Source of the DNA: Ahaetulla prasina
Taxonomy: Eukaryota > Chordata > Lepidosauria > Squamata > Colubridae
Assembly: GCF_028640845.1 (NCBI RefSeq)
Contig: NC_080539.1
Coordinates: forward strand, 100,838,554-100,902,553
Direction: 5' to 3'
DNA: 64,000 bases
Below, one piece after another: positions 10,447 through 21,026 of this stretch (the stretch's first letter is position 1; each line of letters starts with the position of its first letter). A program made the translations under genes and the position numbers. The notes under the pieces are model-generated. The model was not told the origin of the DNA. It did not search any database and worked only from the letters and a program-made list of their open reading frames with translations.

Positions 10447-10600
10447 GGAGACATAGCGGCGTTTGACAACATTCGTCCTTCCGCTATTCAGGCTTCAGCA
10501 ATCTCCCAAAGCACTGAACCTGAAGATGACGAATGAGACTTCAATAAACGCCGCCAAGACACTTCCATATGGAGAAAACCCAATAACCAAAGACCTACAT
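10442..10600. mobile_element. PLE pseudo-LTR palindrome, second type, copy 2
   Basis: Same arrangement as 9342-9500: AGCGGCGTTTGACAAC at left, CCTGAAGATGACGAATGAG and CGCCGCCAAGACAC at right, then CCAAAGACCTACAT before AT repeats. The arms have diverged more than in the first copy. Confidence 0.55.
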
Positions 10601-10610
10601 ATATATATAT

Positions 10611-10752
10611 GTTTTAGCCTCCAGTCCCCTAATCATCTTGGTTGGTCTTCTCTGCACTCTTTCTAGAGTTTCATGTTGTTGCTACACATCTCCTATTTAT
10701 GATTTCAAGAGGAGATCCAGCAAAGTTAGTTCTGTGTACATTTCAAAAAAGA
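10611..10752 (-). mobile_element. CR1 LINE fragment (array copy 1)
   Basis: GTTTTAGCCTCCAGTCCCC and following bases match the antisense of CR1 LINE 3' sequences. The same text occurs at 10865-11004 and 12242-12381. It fuses to PLE sequence at 10747-10754, where both sources share AAGACACC. Confidence 0.65.
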
Positions 10753-11320
10753 CACCAGCCTGAAGATGACGAGTGAGACCTCATCGAAATGCCCCTGAGA
10801 TATTGGAACACTGCTATCATGTCTCCCCTAGTCCTTCTTTTCATCCTGCAATCGTTCGTCATATGTTTTAGCCTCCAGTCCCCTAATCATCTTGGTTGGT
10901 CTTCTCTGCACTCTTTCTAGAGTTTCATGTTGTTGCTACACATCTCCTATTTATGATTTCAAGAGGAGATCCAGCAAAGTTAGTTCTGTGTACATTTCAA
11001 AAAAAGACACCTTTAATGATACTGTAGCAGTTACACTTTTCTACACCATTCCTTTGGTTAGCTGGTATTCAGGGTTTCCATGTTAAATCTTCCTGTGGCC
11101 TTTAACCATGAAAGCAAACAGGCTCAGAAAACCATTATTCAGTTCATATGGGTGTTTTACAAAACCTGTTCAAGGTCTTACACCAACTGGTGCAAACTGG
11201 CATTCCGTATTCTTGCCCATGCCAGAGACTTAATTGAGGTGTTTGGTGTCACACTTCTACATTTGGATCTTATACACAATTTTATTAAACCCCTTGTCCT
11301 TTTATGGGAAAGGTAGGAAG
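10753..11320. repeat. CR1-containing direct repeat, left copy
   Basis: Repeated at 12130-12705 with an offset of exactly 1377 and very few differences. It starts with a short PLE 3' piece holding a hammerhead-like hairpin (10760-10790), then antisense CR1 sequence (10795-10930) and unique DNA. The string CACCAGCC occurs at 10753, 11321, 12130 and 12698, the four boundaries of the repeat and the PLE body between them. Confidence 0.9.
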
Positions 11321-11585
11321 CACCAGCCTGAAGATGATGATACCTCCGCCTACCAGACATCTGAAACTAGCCTTAGTCAACAAACGAGTCCCAGCCATGA
11401 AAATTGATACTGGACCCAGGATAACATATGACACCACCACCAATCATCCTCACCAGATTCAAACCCAAACCCATCCCACAGACAAAACACAACCACCATC
11501 CAGAAGCCAGACCACACTGGCACCACTGGCTGCTGCGCCCCCCTCCGATCCCCACACAAAGTAAACTGACACACGCCATGAACAC

Positions 11586-12128
11586 ATGACAAGACCTCAA
11601 ACTCGGAGCCAAACCAAAACCCGGGATGCTGCATCACAGCCATCTGCTCAGGACATTCCATCACAGAACCCAAGAGGCCACAACACCAAAGCTCAGGACG
11701 TTACAACACAACCAATCACCCAGGATGTTGCAGTACAAGACTCAGGAGGTCACATTCCCAGAACTCAGGACATTTCCAGACAGCCCATTACCACTACAGG
11801 AGATCGCATTCCCAGAACTCAGGACGTTTCCACACAGCCCATTACCACTACAGGAAGTCACATTCCCAGAACTCAGGACGTTTCCACACAGCCCATTACT
11901 CAGATCGTTACAACACAGAAGACTAATGGGCACACAACCAGGACCACACCCACACAGGATGCTACGAAACAACCGACTAATCTGCAAACACCCATTCCAC
12001 CTACCAATCAAGATGCAACCACACAGCCAACCAACCCACTTACAGCCACGAAGCCTACACTCCCCACCGGTATTTATAGAGAGATGCAGCTCCGACCACG
12101 CTTTGCTCACACAAGCACAAATCTGTAA
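11586..12128 (+). pseudogene. PLE ORF tail with 54-base repeats
   Basis: 180-codon frame of the Thr/Gln/Pro-rich tail, longer than in the other copies because of three repeats of an 18-residue unit beginning IPRTQD and continuing QPITTTG. The repeats keep the frame. There is no catalytic domain; the upstream stop and the absence of reverse transcriptase make it a remnant. Confidence 0.55.
11753..11907 (+). repeat. 54-base minisatellite inside PLE tail
   Basis: Units start at 11753, 11807 and 11861 (CATTCCCAGAACTCAGGAC), each 54 bases, the third partial. Units 2 and 3 are closer to each other than to unit 1. Confidence 0.92.
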
Positions 12129-12129
12129 G

Positions 12130-12705
12130 CACCAGCCTGAAGATGACGAGTGAGACCTCATCGAAATGCCCCTGAGATATTGGAACACTGCTATCATGTC
12201 TCCCCTAGTCCTTCTTTTCATCCTGCAATCGTTCGTCATATGTTTTAGCCTCCAGTCCCCTAATCATCTTGGTTGGTCTTCTCTGCACTCTTTCTAGAGT
12301 CTCATGTTGTTGCTACACATCTCCTATTTATGATTTCAAGAGGAGATCCAGCAAAGTTAGTTCTGTGTACATTTCAAAAAAAGACACCTTTAATGATACT
12401 GTAGCAGTTACACTTTTCTACACCATTCCTTTGGTTAGCTGGTATTCAGGGTTTCCATGTTAAATCTTCCTGTGGCCTTTAACCATGAAAGCAAACAGGC
12501 TCAGAAAACCATTATTCAGTTCATATGGGTGTTTTACAAAACCTGTTTAAGGTCTTACACCAACTGGTGCAAACTGGCATTCCGTATTCTTGCCCATGCC
12601 AGAGACTTAATTGAGGTGTTTGGTGTCACACTTCTACATTTGGATCTTATACACAATTTTATTAAACCCCTTGTCCTTTTATGGGAAAGGTAGGAAGCAC
12701 CAGCC
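12130..12705. repeat. CR1-containing direct repeat, right copy
   Basis: Counterpart of 10753-11328. The sequence beyond CACCAGCC here (CGGCCAGAATG) differs from the PLE text after the left copy, so this copy carries the ancestral right flank. Confidence 0.9.
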
Positions 12706-13155
12706 CGGCCAGAATGAATTTCTGTTATGTGCCCAAGCAGATGCCAGCATACTTTAAAGCTAAATGCCGTTTTCTAATAGTGGTGTTAATCTTGGCATTC
12801 TCAGAAGTGTCCTAGTGTTATAAGATTAATAACCAATTTTGTAATGAAAATTACTTATTTTTTAAAAGTGGTGTTGAGCCATGCCAAAATGGACGCTGGA
12901 AACAAATTCCCTATTGATTCATCACACAGGTGTAGCACTTCCAAATTAACCCCAGAAATATGATTTTTCATGAAAATTGTGATTTAAGCTTAACCAATGA
13001 AGGGCCCCTTGTTGTAGAGTTCTGGCTCCGTATGCATGGCTAATAATTCCAGCATTTTGCTAAAATAATCACAAGGAGCATCAACATGAAACTATGTATG
13101 AAAAGCAAATGAACTTCTGTATTCAGAGTCTCTCTAGCCAGCCCTATCTTTTAAC
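12706..13155. other. No recognisable feature
   Basis: AT-rich unique-looking DNA between the array and the next hAT copy; no frame or repeat recognised. Confidence 0.45.
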
Positions 13156-13424
13156 CAGGGGTGAAATCCAGCAGGTTCTGACAGGTTCTGGAGAACTGGC
13201 AGCAGAAATTTTGAGTAGTTTGGAGAACTGGCAAATACCATCTCTGGCTGGCCCCAGAGTGGGGTGGGAATGGAGATTTTGCAGTATCCTTCCCCTGGAG
13301 TCGTGTGGGAATGGAGATTTTGCAATATTCTTCTCCTGTCATGCCCATCAAGCCACGCCCACCGAGCCACACCAAGCCACGCCCACAGAACCAGTAGCAA
13401 AAAAAAAATTGGATTTCACCACTG
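13156..13424. mobile_element. Short hAT-type element (ACCGGTAG family)
   Basis: CAGGGGTGAAATCCAGCAGG to GGATTTCACCACTG, with 8-base target duplications CTTTTAAC (13148-13155) and CTTTTAAT (13425-13432), one mismatch. The inner CTTCCCCTGGAG segment is duplicated relative to the copy at 3501. Confidence 0.88.
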
Positions 13425-13432
13425 CTTTTAAT

Positions 13433-13837
13433 GTAGCACACACCTTTGGCTTGTTTTGCTAAGTTCATCACATTGTCAGTATATAACCTCTAATGGCCTC
13501 CCCTGCAGTTCAGTTACAGACCTAAACTAAAACCCATTTCCTATCAAAGTTTGCCCATCAACATAGATCTTACACAAGAAAAAAAAATACTCAAAATTCT
13601 AGGCATGTGTATTCCATGTTGAATGGATCTATTCAAATTCAACATGCATGGGAATCTGTGTTGAACTCGCATCTCAGTCCATCTTTACGGGGCCACATCA
13701 TAACTCACTTTGGGCAGCTTGAAAGAGAAAGAGAAGGAGAAAATTCCCTCTATTTCGTGTAGAGTTCCAAAGTATAGATATAAATTGAGAACAGGAAATG
13801 AGCATTTCCATTTCACCTGGAACACATACATGGTATG

Positions 13838-13838
<1 letters not shown>
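13433..13838. other. No recognisable feature
   Basis: Unique-looking DNA with a purine-rich stretch (GAAAGAGAAAGAG) near 13725. Confidence 0.4.

Positions 13839-13889
<51 letters not shown>
13839..13889. repeat. (GT)n(GA)n compound microsatellite
   Basis: About 31 bases of TG units pass directly into about 20 bases of AG. Confidence 0.97.
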
Positions 13890-13962
13890 AGTGAAATTAA
13901 AGGTCACCATTAAGAGGACTTATTTTTTGAGAGGCAACCTACTCAGTTGTACATCATGCATC

Positions 13963-14338
13963 TGTCAAACCTGGAAGCCGTCTTTGCATTGGATCTTCAG
14001 GCCTACCACATTTAGTGCTATGGGAAACTGGGAGGGGGGTTGTATAGAGCAGGGGAGATATATAGTCATAGTAACATTCCTTTCTCTGAGAGCCAAGGAC
14101 ATCTTGCCCTGCACCTGGAGGGGTGTGACTGGGAGGCATCTTCAGTTGGGGTGGTGCATTGATTTGGCCATGTGATAGACATGTGGGTGCTGGGTCCTTT
14201 GGGTGGGGAAAACCTGGAAGCTTTCAGATTTGGGTTTTCCCAGATGTGCCAGTATAACATCTCTAATAAAATGGAACTTTGAGAAACTTCTAGCTTCAAA
14301 GTCTTCTTTCATTGGGGGTGTTACTTGGAACCCTGACT
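13963..14338 (+). mobile_element. Solo LTR, family A, sense
   Basis: Begins TGTCAAACC and ends GAACCCTGACT, with a perfect 5-base target duplication GCATC (13958-13962 and 14339-14343). A TATATAG element near 14060 and AATAAA at 14265-14270 are placed as expected for promoter and polyadenylation signal. No internal retroviral genes lie next to it, so it is a recombined solo LTR. A 5-base duplication fits Gypsy or some endogenous retroviruses; I cannot choose. Confidence 0.82.
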
Positions 14339-14343
14339 GCATC

Positions 14344-15165
14344 AATGTCAGCCCAAACATAATATCATGGGCAAAGCTCCCAGTCCAAGTGCAGGATATG
14401 TCAATCCCCATTGACCATGGGGATTGTTCAGTCTACAAGTAGAAATTCAGCCAGGGATCATCTCAGGAGCTACATATTGGCAGAGAATATAAAGTCAACA
14501 TAATCCGGATCAAAGAGTTGTTCCCATCTGTAACTGTGGCATGTGGTTTCCACTTTCTTTCCTGACATTCCTGCTCTCAGTGTGCTTTCAGCTGAAGTGA
14601 GGAGATCAGAAATGGGAATAATGCATTTCAAAACTCAATCTTAGATAAGCCAATTCAGAAATAAGCAGGACTGACCCAGGAACCAGAAGGAGAAGCATTT
14701 TGTGGTAACTTCTCAGAAACAATGCCTTTCTGCTCAAAATAAGCAAGACTAATCAAAGGAAATCAACTGTAACATTATCTTGAATTATAATTACAAGCTT
14801 CTCTTTTACAATTAATGATAACTTCTTACCTCAGGTATTTCCAAGTTTATAAGCATGAATTGGAGTTGCAGTTCTCCTCACCTTTACCAAGCCCCCTTCA
14901 ATTTTCAAGCTATCACAGCATTTATGAAGCCTTGAAGACTGGACTAGAGAAGAAGTTAATTGTATCATTAAAGAACCCCAACAAGATCAGAACATTCAGA
15001 GAGGGGCAAGACTGACCAAGCCAGGTTTTCTCTGAAATTGGAAGACAGAAAATCCTGAAAAAACTTCTAAGCAAGGTTGTGGCCTGTAAATGCATTTTTC
15101 GATTGCTGCTATTAATGTAAGATTCATGACAAATCCTGTTCTTCCTGTTCTTTATACATATGGGG
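14344..15165. other. No recognisable feature
   Basis: AT-rich DNA with short frames only. The frame at 14815-15015 has no recognisable motif. Confidence 0.4.
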
Positions 15166-15420
15166 CCATCTTGGTTTTGTAATATGGAATACAGTAGCTT
15201 GTTCTTTCTTCCTTCCTTTTGAGTAAGTGTAGACTCCTGGCAACTGGCTGGATACATTCTTGAAGTTTTCTTGGAATATTTCAGAAGCAGTGGTTTCCTT
15301 GCCTCTTTCCTAGGCTAGGAGAGAGTGACTGCTTCAAGGATACTCAGCCGGCTTTGGTGGGACTAGAACTCATGGTCTCCCAGTTTGGTGATTTAATCAC
15401 TACGCCGAACTAGCTCCCAG
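15166..15420 (-). mobile_element. Diverged tRNA-derived SINE, antisense
   Basis: Read on the minus strand it starts GGGAGCTAGTTCGGCGTAGT, with a B-box-like GAGTTCTAGTCCC and then AGTCACTCTC. These are the marks of a common squamate tRNA SINE, with a sense relative at 16161. The left part is badly decayed. Confidence 0.55.
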
Positions 15421-16160
15421 ATTGTGCTATCCCTACCAATTTTATTATGTATTATAATTTCAATTTTAATTTTCTGGGTTATTCAAGGTCAGCAATATTT
15501 TAAATAAAGCTGGAATATCCCATCACTCCTTATACAGTATTCTCCTATTATTGGTATAATTTACCACTGAGAGCAGTTAGCACTCTTTTTATTCTTTAAA
15601 CCAAACACTTTTTAAACCTTTAAACTGTGTAGAAGTTAGATCTTAAATGCTGAAATTCAGTGTTCTGTTATATTCACCTCTATAATACAACATGTGAGCA
15701 CACTGAGTTAAATTCAGTAAATAAAGTGAGGTTTACCATTAGATGAAAGTGAATGCCAGTGAAGGTTATGCTCACATGCTGCAAACTTCTGGTGAATGCT
15801 TTGAATTTTCGCACTTTCATTTACATAGATGCAGAAATACCTCTACTGAAAAGAATTTTCCGCATTGCAAAATTTTGAACTAAAAGGATATCATGATAAG
15901 CTTTCAAGATATAAACATCCTGGCTGCAGAATTAGAAATGCAATTTGCAGGCAACTGGGATTTCTGCCTAAGCACATTCAAATGAGTAGACAATTGTATT
16001 GTTATATCCTATAGTATACTACTTGTGCAGTACCAAGGTAACTTGCAGAAATGTATCAAGGTAACAGGCGTGTGGTTGGGGAATTCTGAGAGTTGAAATC
16101 TAGCCATCTTAAAGTTGCCAACATCGAAAAACACTGATCTAAGCAATAACCTGAGCCAAA
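15421..16160. other. No recognisable feature
   Basis: AT-rich DNA. The stretch GGTAACAGGCG with GAATTCTGAGAGTTGAA near 16070-16095 resembles part of a common reptile repeat but is too short to name. Confidence 0.4.
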
Positions 16161-16352
16161 GCAGAGAGCCATTTTGCTGTAGTGGAAACCAGGAGACCGT
16201 GAGCTCTAGTCCCACTTTAGACATGAAAACTTGCTGGATGACTTTGGCCAGTCATTCTCAGCCCAACCCATTTCATGGAGTTGCTGTTGTGGGGAAAAAG
16301 AGAAGGCAGAAGGAATATTGTGCATGTTTGCTGCTTTGTTATTTTAAAAATA
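16161..16352 (+). mobile_element. Diverged tRNA-derived SINE, sense
   Basis: AGAGCCATTTTGCTGTAGTG is the tRNA-like head and GAGCTCTAGTCCC the B-box-like segment, followed by TGGCCAGTCATTCTCAGCCC and GTTGCTGTTGTGGGG. Same family as the antisense copy at 15166. It ends in an A-rich stretch. Confidence 0.6.
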
Positions 16353-18334
16353 AACAAACTAGATCAGAGACAGAGCTGAGGTCCAAAGATAGTCTTAGAT
16401 GCCAAGCTAGAGTTATTTGAAAGAAAAGGACCAGGTCTGCCATTTAACTCCAACACAGTTCTGCTACAATTTTCATGATGTTTGCTCATCCAGACTCAGC
16501 TCTAGTCCCTGTCAAATAAATACCAGTAGTTCTTATTTCAAGTTTAGCATTTCTTTAAATGTTCTGGCTTTATTCCTTCGAATATTAGCAATTTTGAGAC
16601 TCCCTAGTGTCCTTTTGCAAGGATTCACATGTGACGTTTATAACAAACATTGCTTGGGCATTAGCACAAAGGCCATTTTCCCTCATTTTGCTCTCAACCT
16701 CTGAGTTGCCTCATTTTTTCTTCTAGGATCCCATTCCTCACTGGAGCTGCACCAACACAGCTTAATTTTCACTGACATCCAGCCTAAACTGATAAGATCA
16801 TATTACAGACAACTATAATAATCCAACTGGTTTGTTAAGTTACTTGAAGAACTGAAATTTGATGAAGGCTAACCTCAAAATGAAATGTTAACTAGCAGTT
16901 AAATACAAGCAATGGGATAGGTTTGAGTCTACATCTTGTTTAATATACAATAAACTTGTTGGAAGACATTGGTGTGTGTTGTATTTAGATTCCTTAGAAT
17001 GAGAGAACAAAGGACTTTGCCTCCAGCTGGTTCATTTATTTTATGATGAATAAAAAGACTTTTTCAGTTTAAGGCAGATGTTATGGAAATCTGGTCCCGC
17101 AGCAAAACTGGATTTGGAACAAAACCTGGTTTATGTGCTATAAATCCTTTAACTTCCTTTATGAGTAAAACAGTGTACATCTAAGTATTCTTTTAATATG
17201 GTTGGTTTGAAATAAGATGGAAAGCAATATGACAAAACAATGACATTCAATCTTCTGCAGATCATATAATGAAGCAACCTGATTCATCCCTTCTGTGTCA
17301 GCACCAGAAGAACGTACGTTGTGCAAAAAAGATAATTTGTGATAAATGTTAGGCGTGTGTCATACACATATGTAAGTACCTATGCTTAGTGTTTTAGTAT
17401 AGAATTGGTGGCTGCTGGAGTAATACATGAGCTGACTGAATTGGGTCCATGGTGATATGTTTTTAGTGGTATTACTGATCTGTATTCAGACTGGCCGAGT
17501 ATGGTTTGAGGTCAATGGAAATGCATTCAAACATCATTATTTCAAAACTAATTTATAATTCCATGCATGAGGAAATTTCATTTATGCTTTGATAATAATG
17601 GGCATACTTTATCAGTCCCATCTGGACAGACTGAACTTGGGGGCTACCTGTTTCCAATTAACACAATAGCTGGATTTACACATCACACTAAGCCATAATA
17701 GGTTCAGTTTTGGTCTTGCATGTTGTGTGCACCCAGCGGAACTCATGGTTTATTAAATAAGCCGTTGTATCGAATGATAGCTTAGTGTGCTTTGTCAACA
17801 GCATTTGTTTTTGTGTGCTGACTTTAGTATTTGTTCACTGAAGGCTAAAGTACAAATTGCATTCACTGGGGCAGGACTGATAATGATTTGGACTGCAGTC
17901 AGAATTTTTTTTTACCAACTGGTGCCAGTGTGGGATTTCCTCCTCAGTTCTGGCAAAATAAACACCAGCTTCAAAAGAGGGATTTTCCTTTATTTTCTTA
18001 GAAAAGGAAATGGTTCAATATCTATTCCGTGTTTCTCCTGCTCTGTTATTTACTGGTTCTTCCCCAACTGATCCAAAGGTATCTGGGTATGAGATACTAC
18101 TCGTGAGAAGAATTAGGTGTCCTGGTAGACCATAGATCATGCATGAGTCAACAATGTGCTAATGCAATCTTGGGATGCATCAGCAGAATATAATGTTGAG
18201 ATCTATACAATACAATGGGAAACTGATTGTTGTTGCATCTGCAATATTGTATGCTGTAAGAAGGATGCTGAAACTGGGAAGAATAGAGTGAAGACTGATA
18301 AAAGTGGTGGGCAGCTTGGAAGCGAAACCTTATG
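16353..18334. other. Mostly featureless DNA with one decayed palindrome
   Basis: Two kilobases without a clear gene or repeat. Around 17670-17785, CACACTAAGCCATAATAGG and AGCTTAGTGTGC face each other, suggesting an old DNA-transposon hairpin. Frames at 16115, 16417 and 17787 show no motif or splice context that would support an exon. Confidence 0.4.
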
Positions 18335-18455
18335 AACATATATAAAAATTCGGTGTATATATCGACACAGTGTATATATTGTGTATATACAATATATATT
18401 GTATATATATTGACAGTATATTGTATATGACACAATATACTCAGTATATTGAGCC
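18335..18455. repeat. AT-rich imperfect palindromic repeat
   Basis: Repeated GTATATATTG and CAATATATAC units in both orientations can fold into several overlapping hairpins. No coding potential. Confidence 0.7.
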
Positions 18456-18481
18456 TAGAGACAATAAGACTATTATTGAAA

Positions 18482-18775
18482 TAGAGGTGAAATCCAGCAG
18501 GTTCTGACAGATTCTGGAGAACTGGTAGCAGAAATTTTGAGCAGTTCGGACAACCAATAGCGGAAATTTTGAGTAGTTCAGAGAACTGGCAAATACCACT
18601 CTGGCTGTCCCCAGAGTGGAGTGGAAATGGAGATTTTGCAATATCCTTGCCCCAGGAGTGGGGAGGGAATGGGGATTTTGCAGTATCCTTCCCCTGCCAT
18701 GCCCACCAAGCTACACCACACCCACCAAACCATGCCCACAGAACCAGTAGTAAAAAAATTTGGATTTCACCACTG
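18482..18775. mobile_element. Short hAT-type element (ACCGGTAG family)
   Basis: TAGAGGTGAAATCCAGCAGG to GGATTTCACCACTG with the usual inner boxes, plus an extra inner repeat (GAGCAGTTCGG, GAGTAGTTCAG). No convincing 8-base duplication remains. Confidence 0.75.
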
Positions 18776-18870
18776 GACTAAAGCAGCAGTCTTCCATATC
18801 TGAAGAGTTGTCATGAGAAGAAGAGGTGGATTTATTCTCCAATGAACCTGAGTTTCAAAGAACCATTAAA

Positions 18871-19330
18871 CATAGAGCATAGAATAATAGGATTGGAAGG
18901 AGACTTGGAAGTCTTCTAGTCCAATCCCCTGCTCAAGCAAGAGACCCTATATAATTCCAGATAAATAGTTGTCTGGACTCTTCTTGAAAACCTCTAGTGA
19001 TTGAGCACCCACAATTTCTGGAAATCAGTGTTCCACTGATTAATGATTCTCACTGTCAGGAAATTTCTCCTTGGTTCTAGATTGGATCTCTCTGTAATGA
19101 TCATCCACCCATTATTTCTTGTCCTGCCCCCTCATGTGCTTTTGAGAATAGGTTGACCCTCTTTTCTCTGGGACAGTCCCTCAAGTACTGGAAGACTGCT
19201 ATCAGGTCACATCTAGTCCTTCTCTTTGTTAGTCTAGACATACCTAGTCCCCTCAATCATATGGTTTAGCCTGTAGATCCTTATCATCTTTGTTGCTGTT
19301 CCCTGCATTCTTGCTAGGCCCTCAACATCT
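18871..19330 (-). mobile_element. CR1 LINE 3' fragment, antisense
   Basis: The left end AGAATAATAGGATTGGAAGG and AGTCTTCTAGTCCAATCCCC match the CR1 3' terminus in reverse, and CTCACTGTCAGGAAATTTCTCC and GTCACATCTAGTCCTTCTC follow as in CR1 3' coding DNA. The frame is too broken to translate. Confidence 0.75.
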
Positions 19331-19419
19331 AAGTGGAAGTTTACAGAAGTCCACACTCAAAATAAGGAAGATGTGGGCGCTATGAAGCAGTGTGTGTCCT
19401 GGAGTCCTGAGCCCTGCCC

Positions 19420-19517
19420 CCCAAGTGGTTTTGAAGCAGAGGTTGGATAGCTATTTGTCTGGGATGGTCTGAGGATTGAACTAGAAGACCTCCAAGGTCC
19501 TTTCCAATCCTATTAAA
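19420..19517 (+). mobile_element. CR1 LINE 3' tail, sense
   Basis: GAGGTTGGATAGCTATTTGT, GGATTGAACTAGAAGACC and CCTTTCCAATCCTATTA are the CR1 3' end read forward. It lies in inverted orientation to the copy at 18871, tails facing outward. Confidence 0.7.
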
Positions 19518-19540
19518 GAAAAATCAGTACATATAGTTAA

Positions 19541-19927
19541 TGTCAGCGTTCCAGAAAAAAACCCACATCAAGTAAAAACTCCGAAGCAAGCATCTTTCAA
19601 AGTTCCTTTTACTAGGATAGGTAAACTGGCACATCTGGGAAAACCCAAATCTGAGAGATCTGGGTTTTCCCTCGGTAAATCAAAACCTCCAAGACCACCC
19701 CCTGACTCCGCAGTCGATCACATGTTCCAATCGCCAACCATCCCATCTCGAGAGAGCACTCCGACCACTCCTTCTCCAGATGCAGGATTGGCCTGACCTT
19801 GACTGACAGGAAGAATGTTATTATGTCTAAAGACACCCTTCTACTAAATTCCCCCCTCCTACTTTCCCACACATGAGAAAGTGGCAGTACGGAAGCTTCC
19901 GGCCTACTATGGCTTCCAAAGCTGACA
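19541..19927 (-). mobile_element. Solo LTR, family A, antisense
   Basis: TGTCAG at the left and CTGACA at the right are perfect inverted ends, with a perfect 5-base target duplication GTTAA (19536-19540 and 19928-19932). It shares CACATCTGGGAAAACCC with the other family A copies. Its outer part differs enough to be a distinct subfamily. No internal genes. Confidence 0.85.
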
Positions 19928-19932
19928 GTTAA

Positions 19933-20633
19933 ACCTTCAGCTAGCATTTCCTTCTCTCTATGTCTCTCCCCCATTCCCCACCCCACAGCCCCAGCAAAGA
20001 GAAACTGTTATTAATTTTAACTAATTGTTCTCTATATAATAGAGATCTCTACATCTATCTAATACAAACAAACTTCTAAGGAAGCTGTAAAACCTGGATA
20101 CTCTACCAATGCAGGATTTGGCCTGTTCTCTTAAAGTATTTGTGTGTATCAGGCTGTGAGCTACAAAAATATAAATGCACTACAGGCAGTCCTTGTGTGC
20201 ATGTTTGTGTACCTAAAAGCGTACAGGGTCTTAGCTGAGACCAGACTTGCCCTTCCTGTGTTGATGGGAAAGTCTTGAAAGAGGCTGCAATTCCCATTTG
20301 CTCCAATAAAGCAAAGGTTACAGTCTCTTATGGATTTCAACTTACATTCTGGCTCAATGGGGGTTTCGAGTGAGGAGTCTGGTCACAAAACCCGCTTTAT
20401 TATTATAAATTATGTTTAGAATTTATGTTTATGTTTACATAATTATTATTATGTTGTCGTTTGTGTTTCTGTGCTGCTTTTGCTCCAAAAAGAATCCATA
20501 GAAGTGTTGAAAAAGTAATAAAAACAATCTTCCATAAAATAAAATAATGAGAGTACATTAAACTAGAATTCACTGAAAAGACAGACCTATCTTAGGACGG
20601 CTGTTACTGTACATTTTTGTCTCCGTTGTGAGA
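19933..20633. other. No recognisable feature
   Basis: AT-rich DNA including a TTATTATTATGTT stretch near 20440-20455. Confidence 0.4.
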
Positions 20634-20641
20634 CCCTATGG

Positions 20642-21026
20642 CAGTGATGGCTAACCTTTTCCGGACCAAGTATCCAAAGCGTGGGGACACATGTGCAAAT
20701 GCACGCATGTACCTGAACCCCCAAAATGCAATGCATATGCAGCCCCCACGTATGCACCCCACCCCCTCACATGCATTCACAGCCCTCTGCACACATCCCA
20801 CCTCTGTTTGTGTCCCCCGCATGCCCTTGCCTCTCCATGCATGTGCGTGCACCTCCACCCACGCCCCACCCACCGTGCATGCACGGCAGAGACCCAAAGA
20901 CCAGCTGGCTGGCAGATGCACACATTGCATGTGCAGCGGAGCTGAACTGGGGCAATGGCTTGTGTGCCCACAAAGAGGGTGCTGAGTGCCACCTCTGGAA
21001 CATGTGCCATAGGCTCACTATCACGG
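20642..21026. mobile_element. hAT-type element (CAGTGATGG family)
   Basis: Starts CAGTGATGGCTAACCTTTT and ends with the decayed complement GGCTCACTATCACGG. A perfect 8-base duplication CCCTATGG flanks it (20634-20641 and 21027-21034). The inside is rich in CATGCATG and CCCACC strings, which create long spurious frames on both strands. No transposase. Confidence 0.85.

Larger units (their letters stand above)
11321..12129 (+). mobile_element. Penelope-like element fragment, copy P6
   Basis: Lies exactly between the two 576-base direct repeats. Coding sequence from IPPPTRHLKLALV onward is present without an inverted head. It shares the TAA near 11562 with P5. It alone retains a 54-base minisatellite in the tail region and ends FAHTSTNL like P1. 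Confidence 0.7.

Noticed and set aside
13963..14338. Full endogenous retrovirus around the family A LTRs
   Set aside because: No gag, pol or env-like frames lie between or beside any of the five copies, and 13963 and 19541 have their own perfect short target duplications.
18335..18455. CRISPR-like or structured array
   Set aside because: No regular repeat/spacer spacing; simple AT-rich palindromic slippage.
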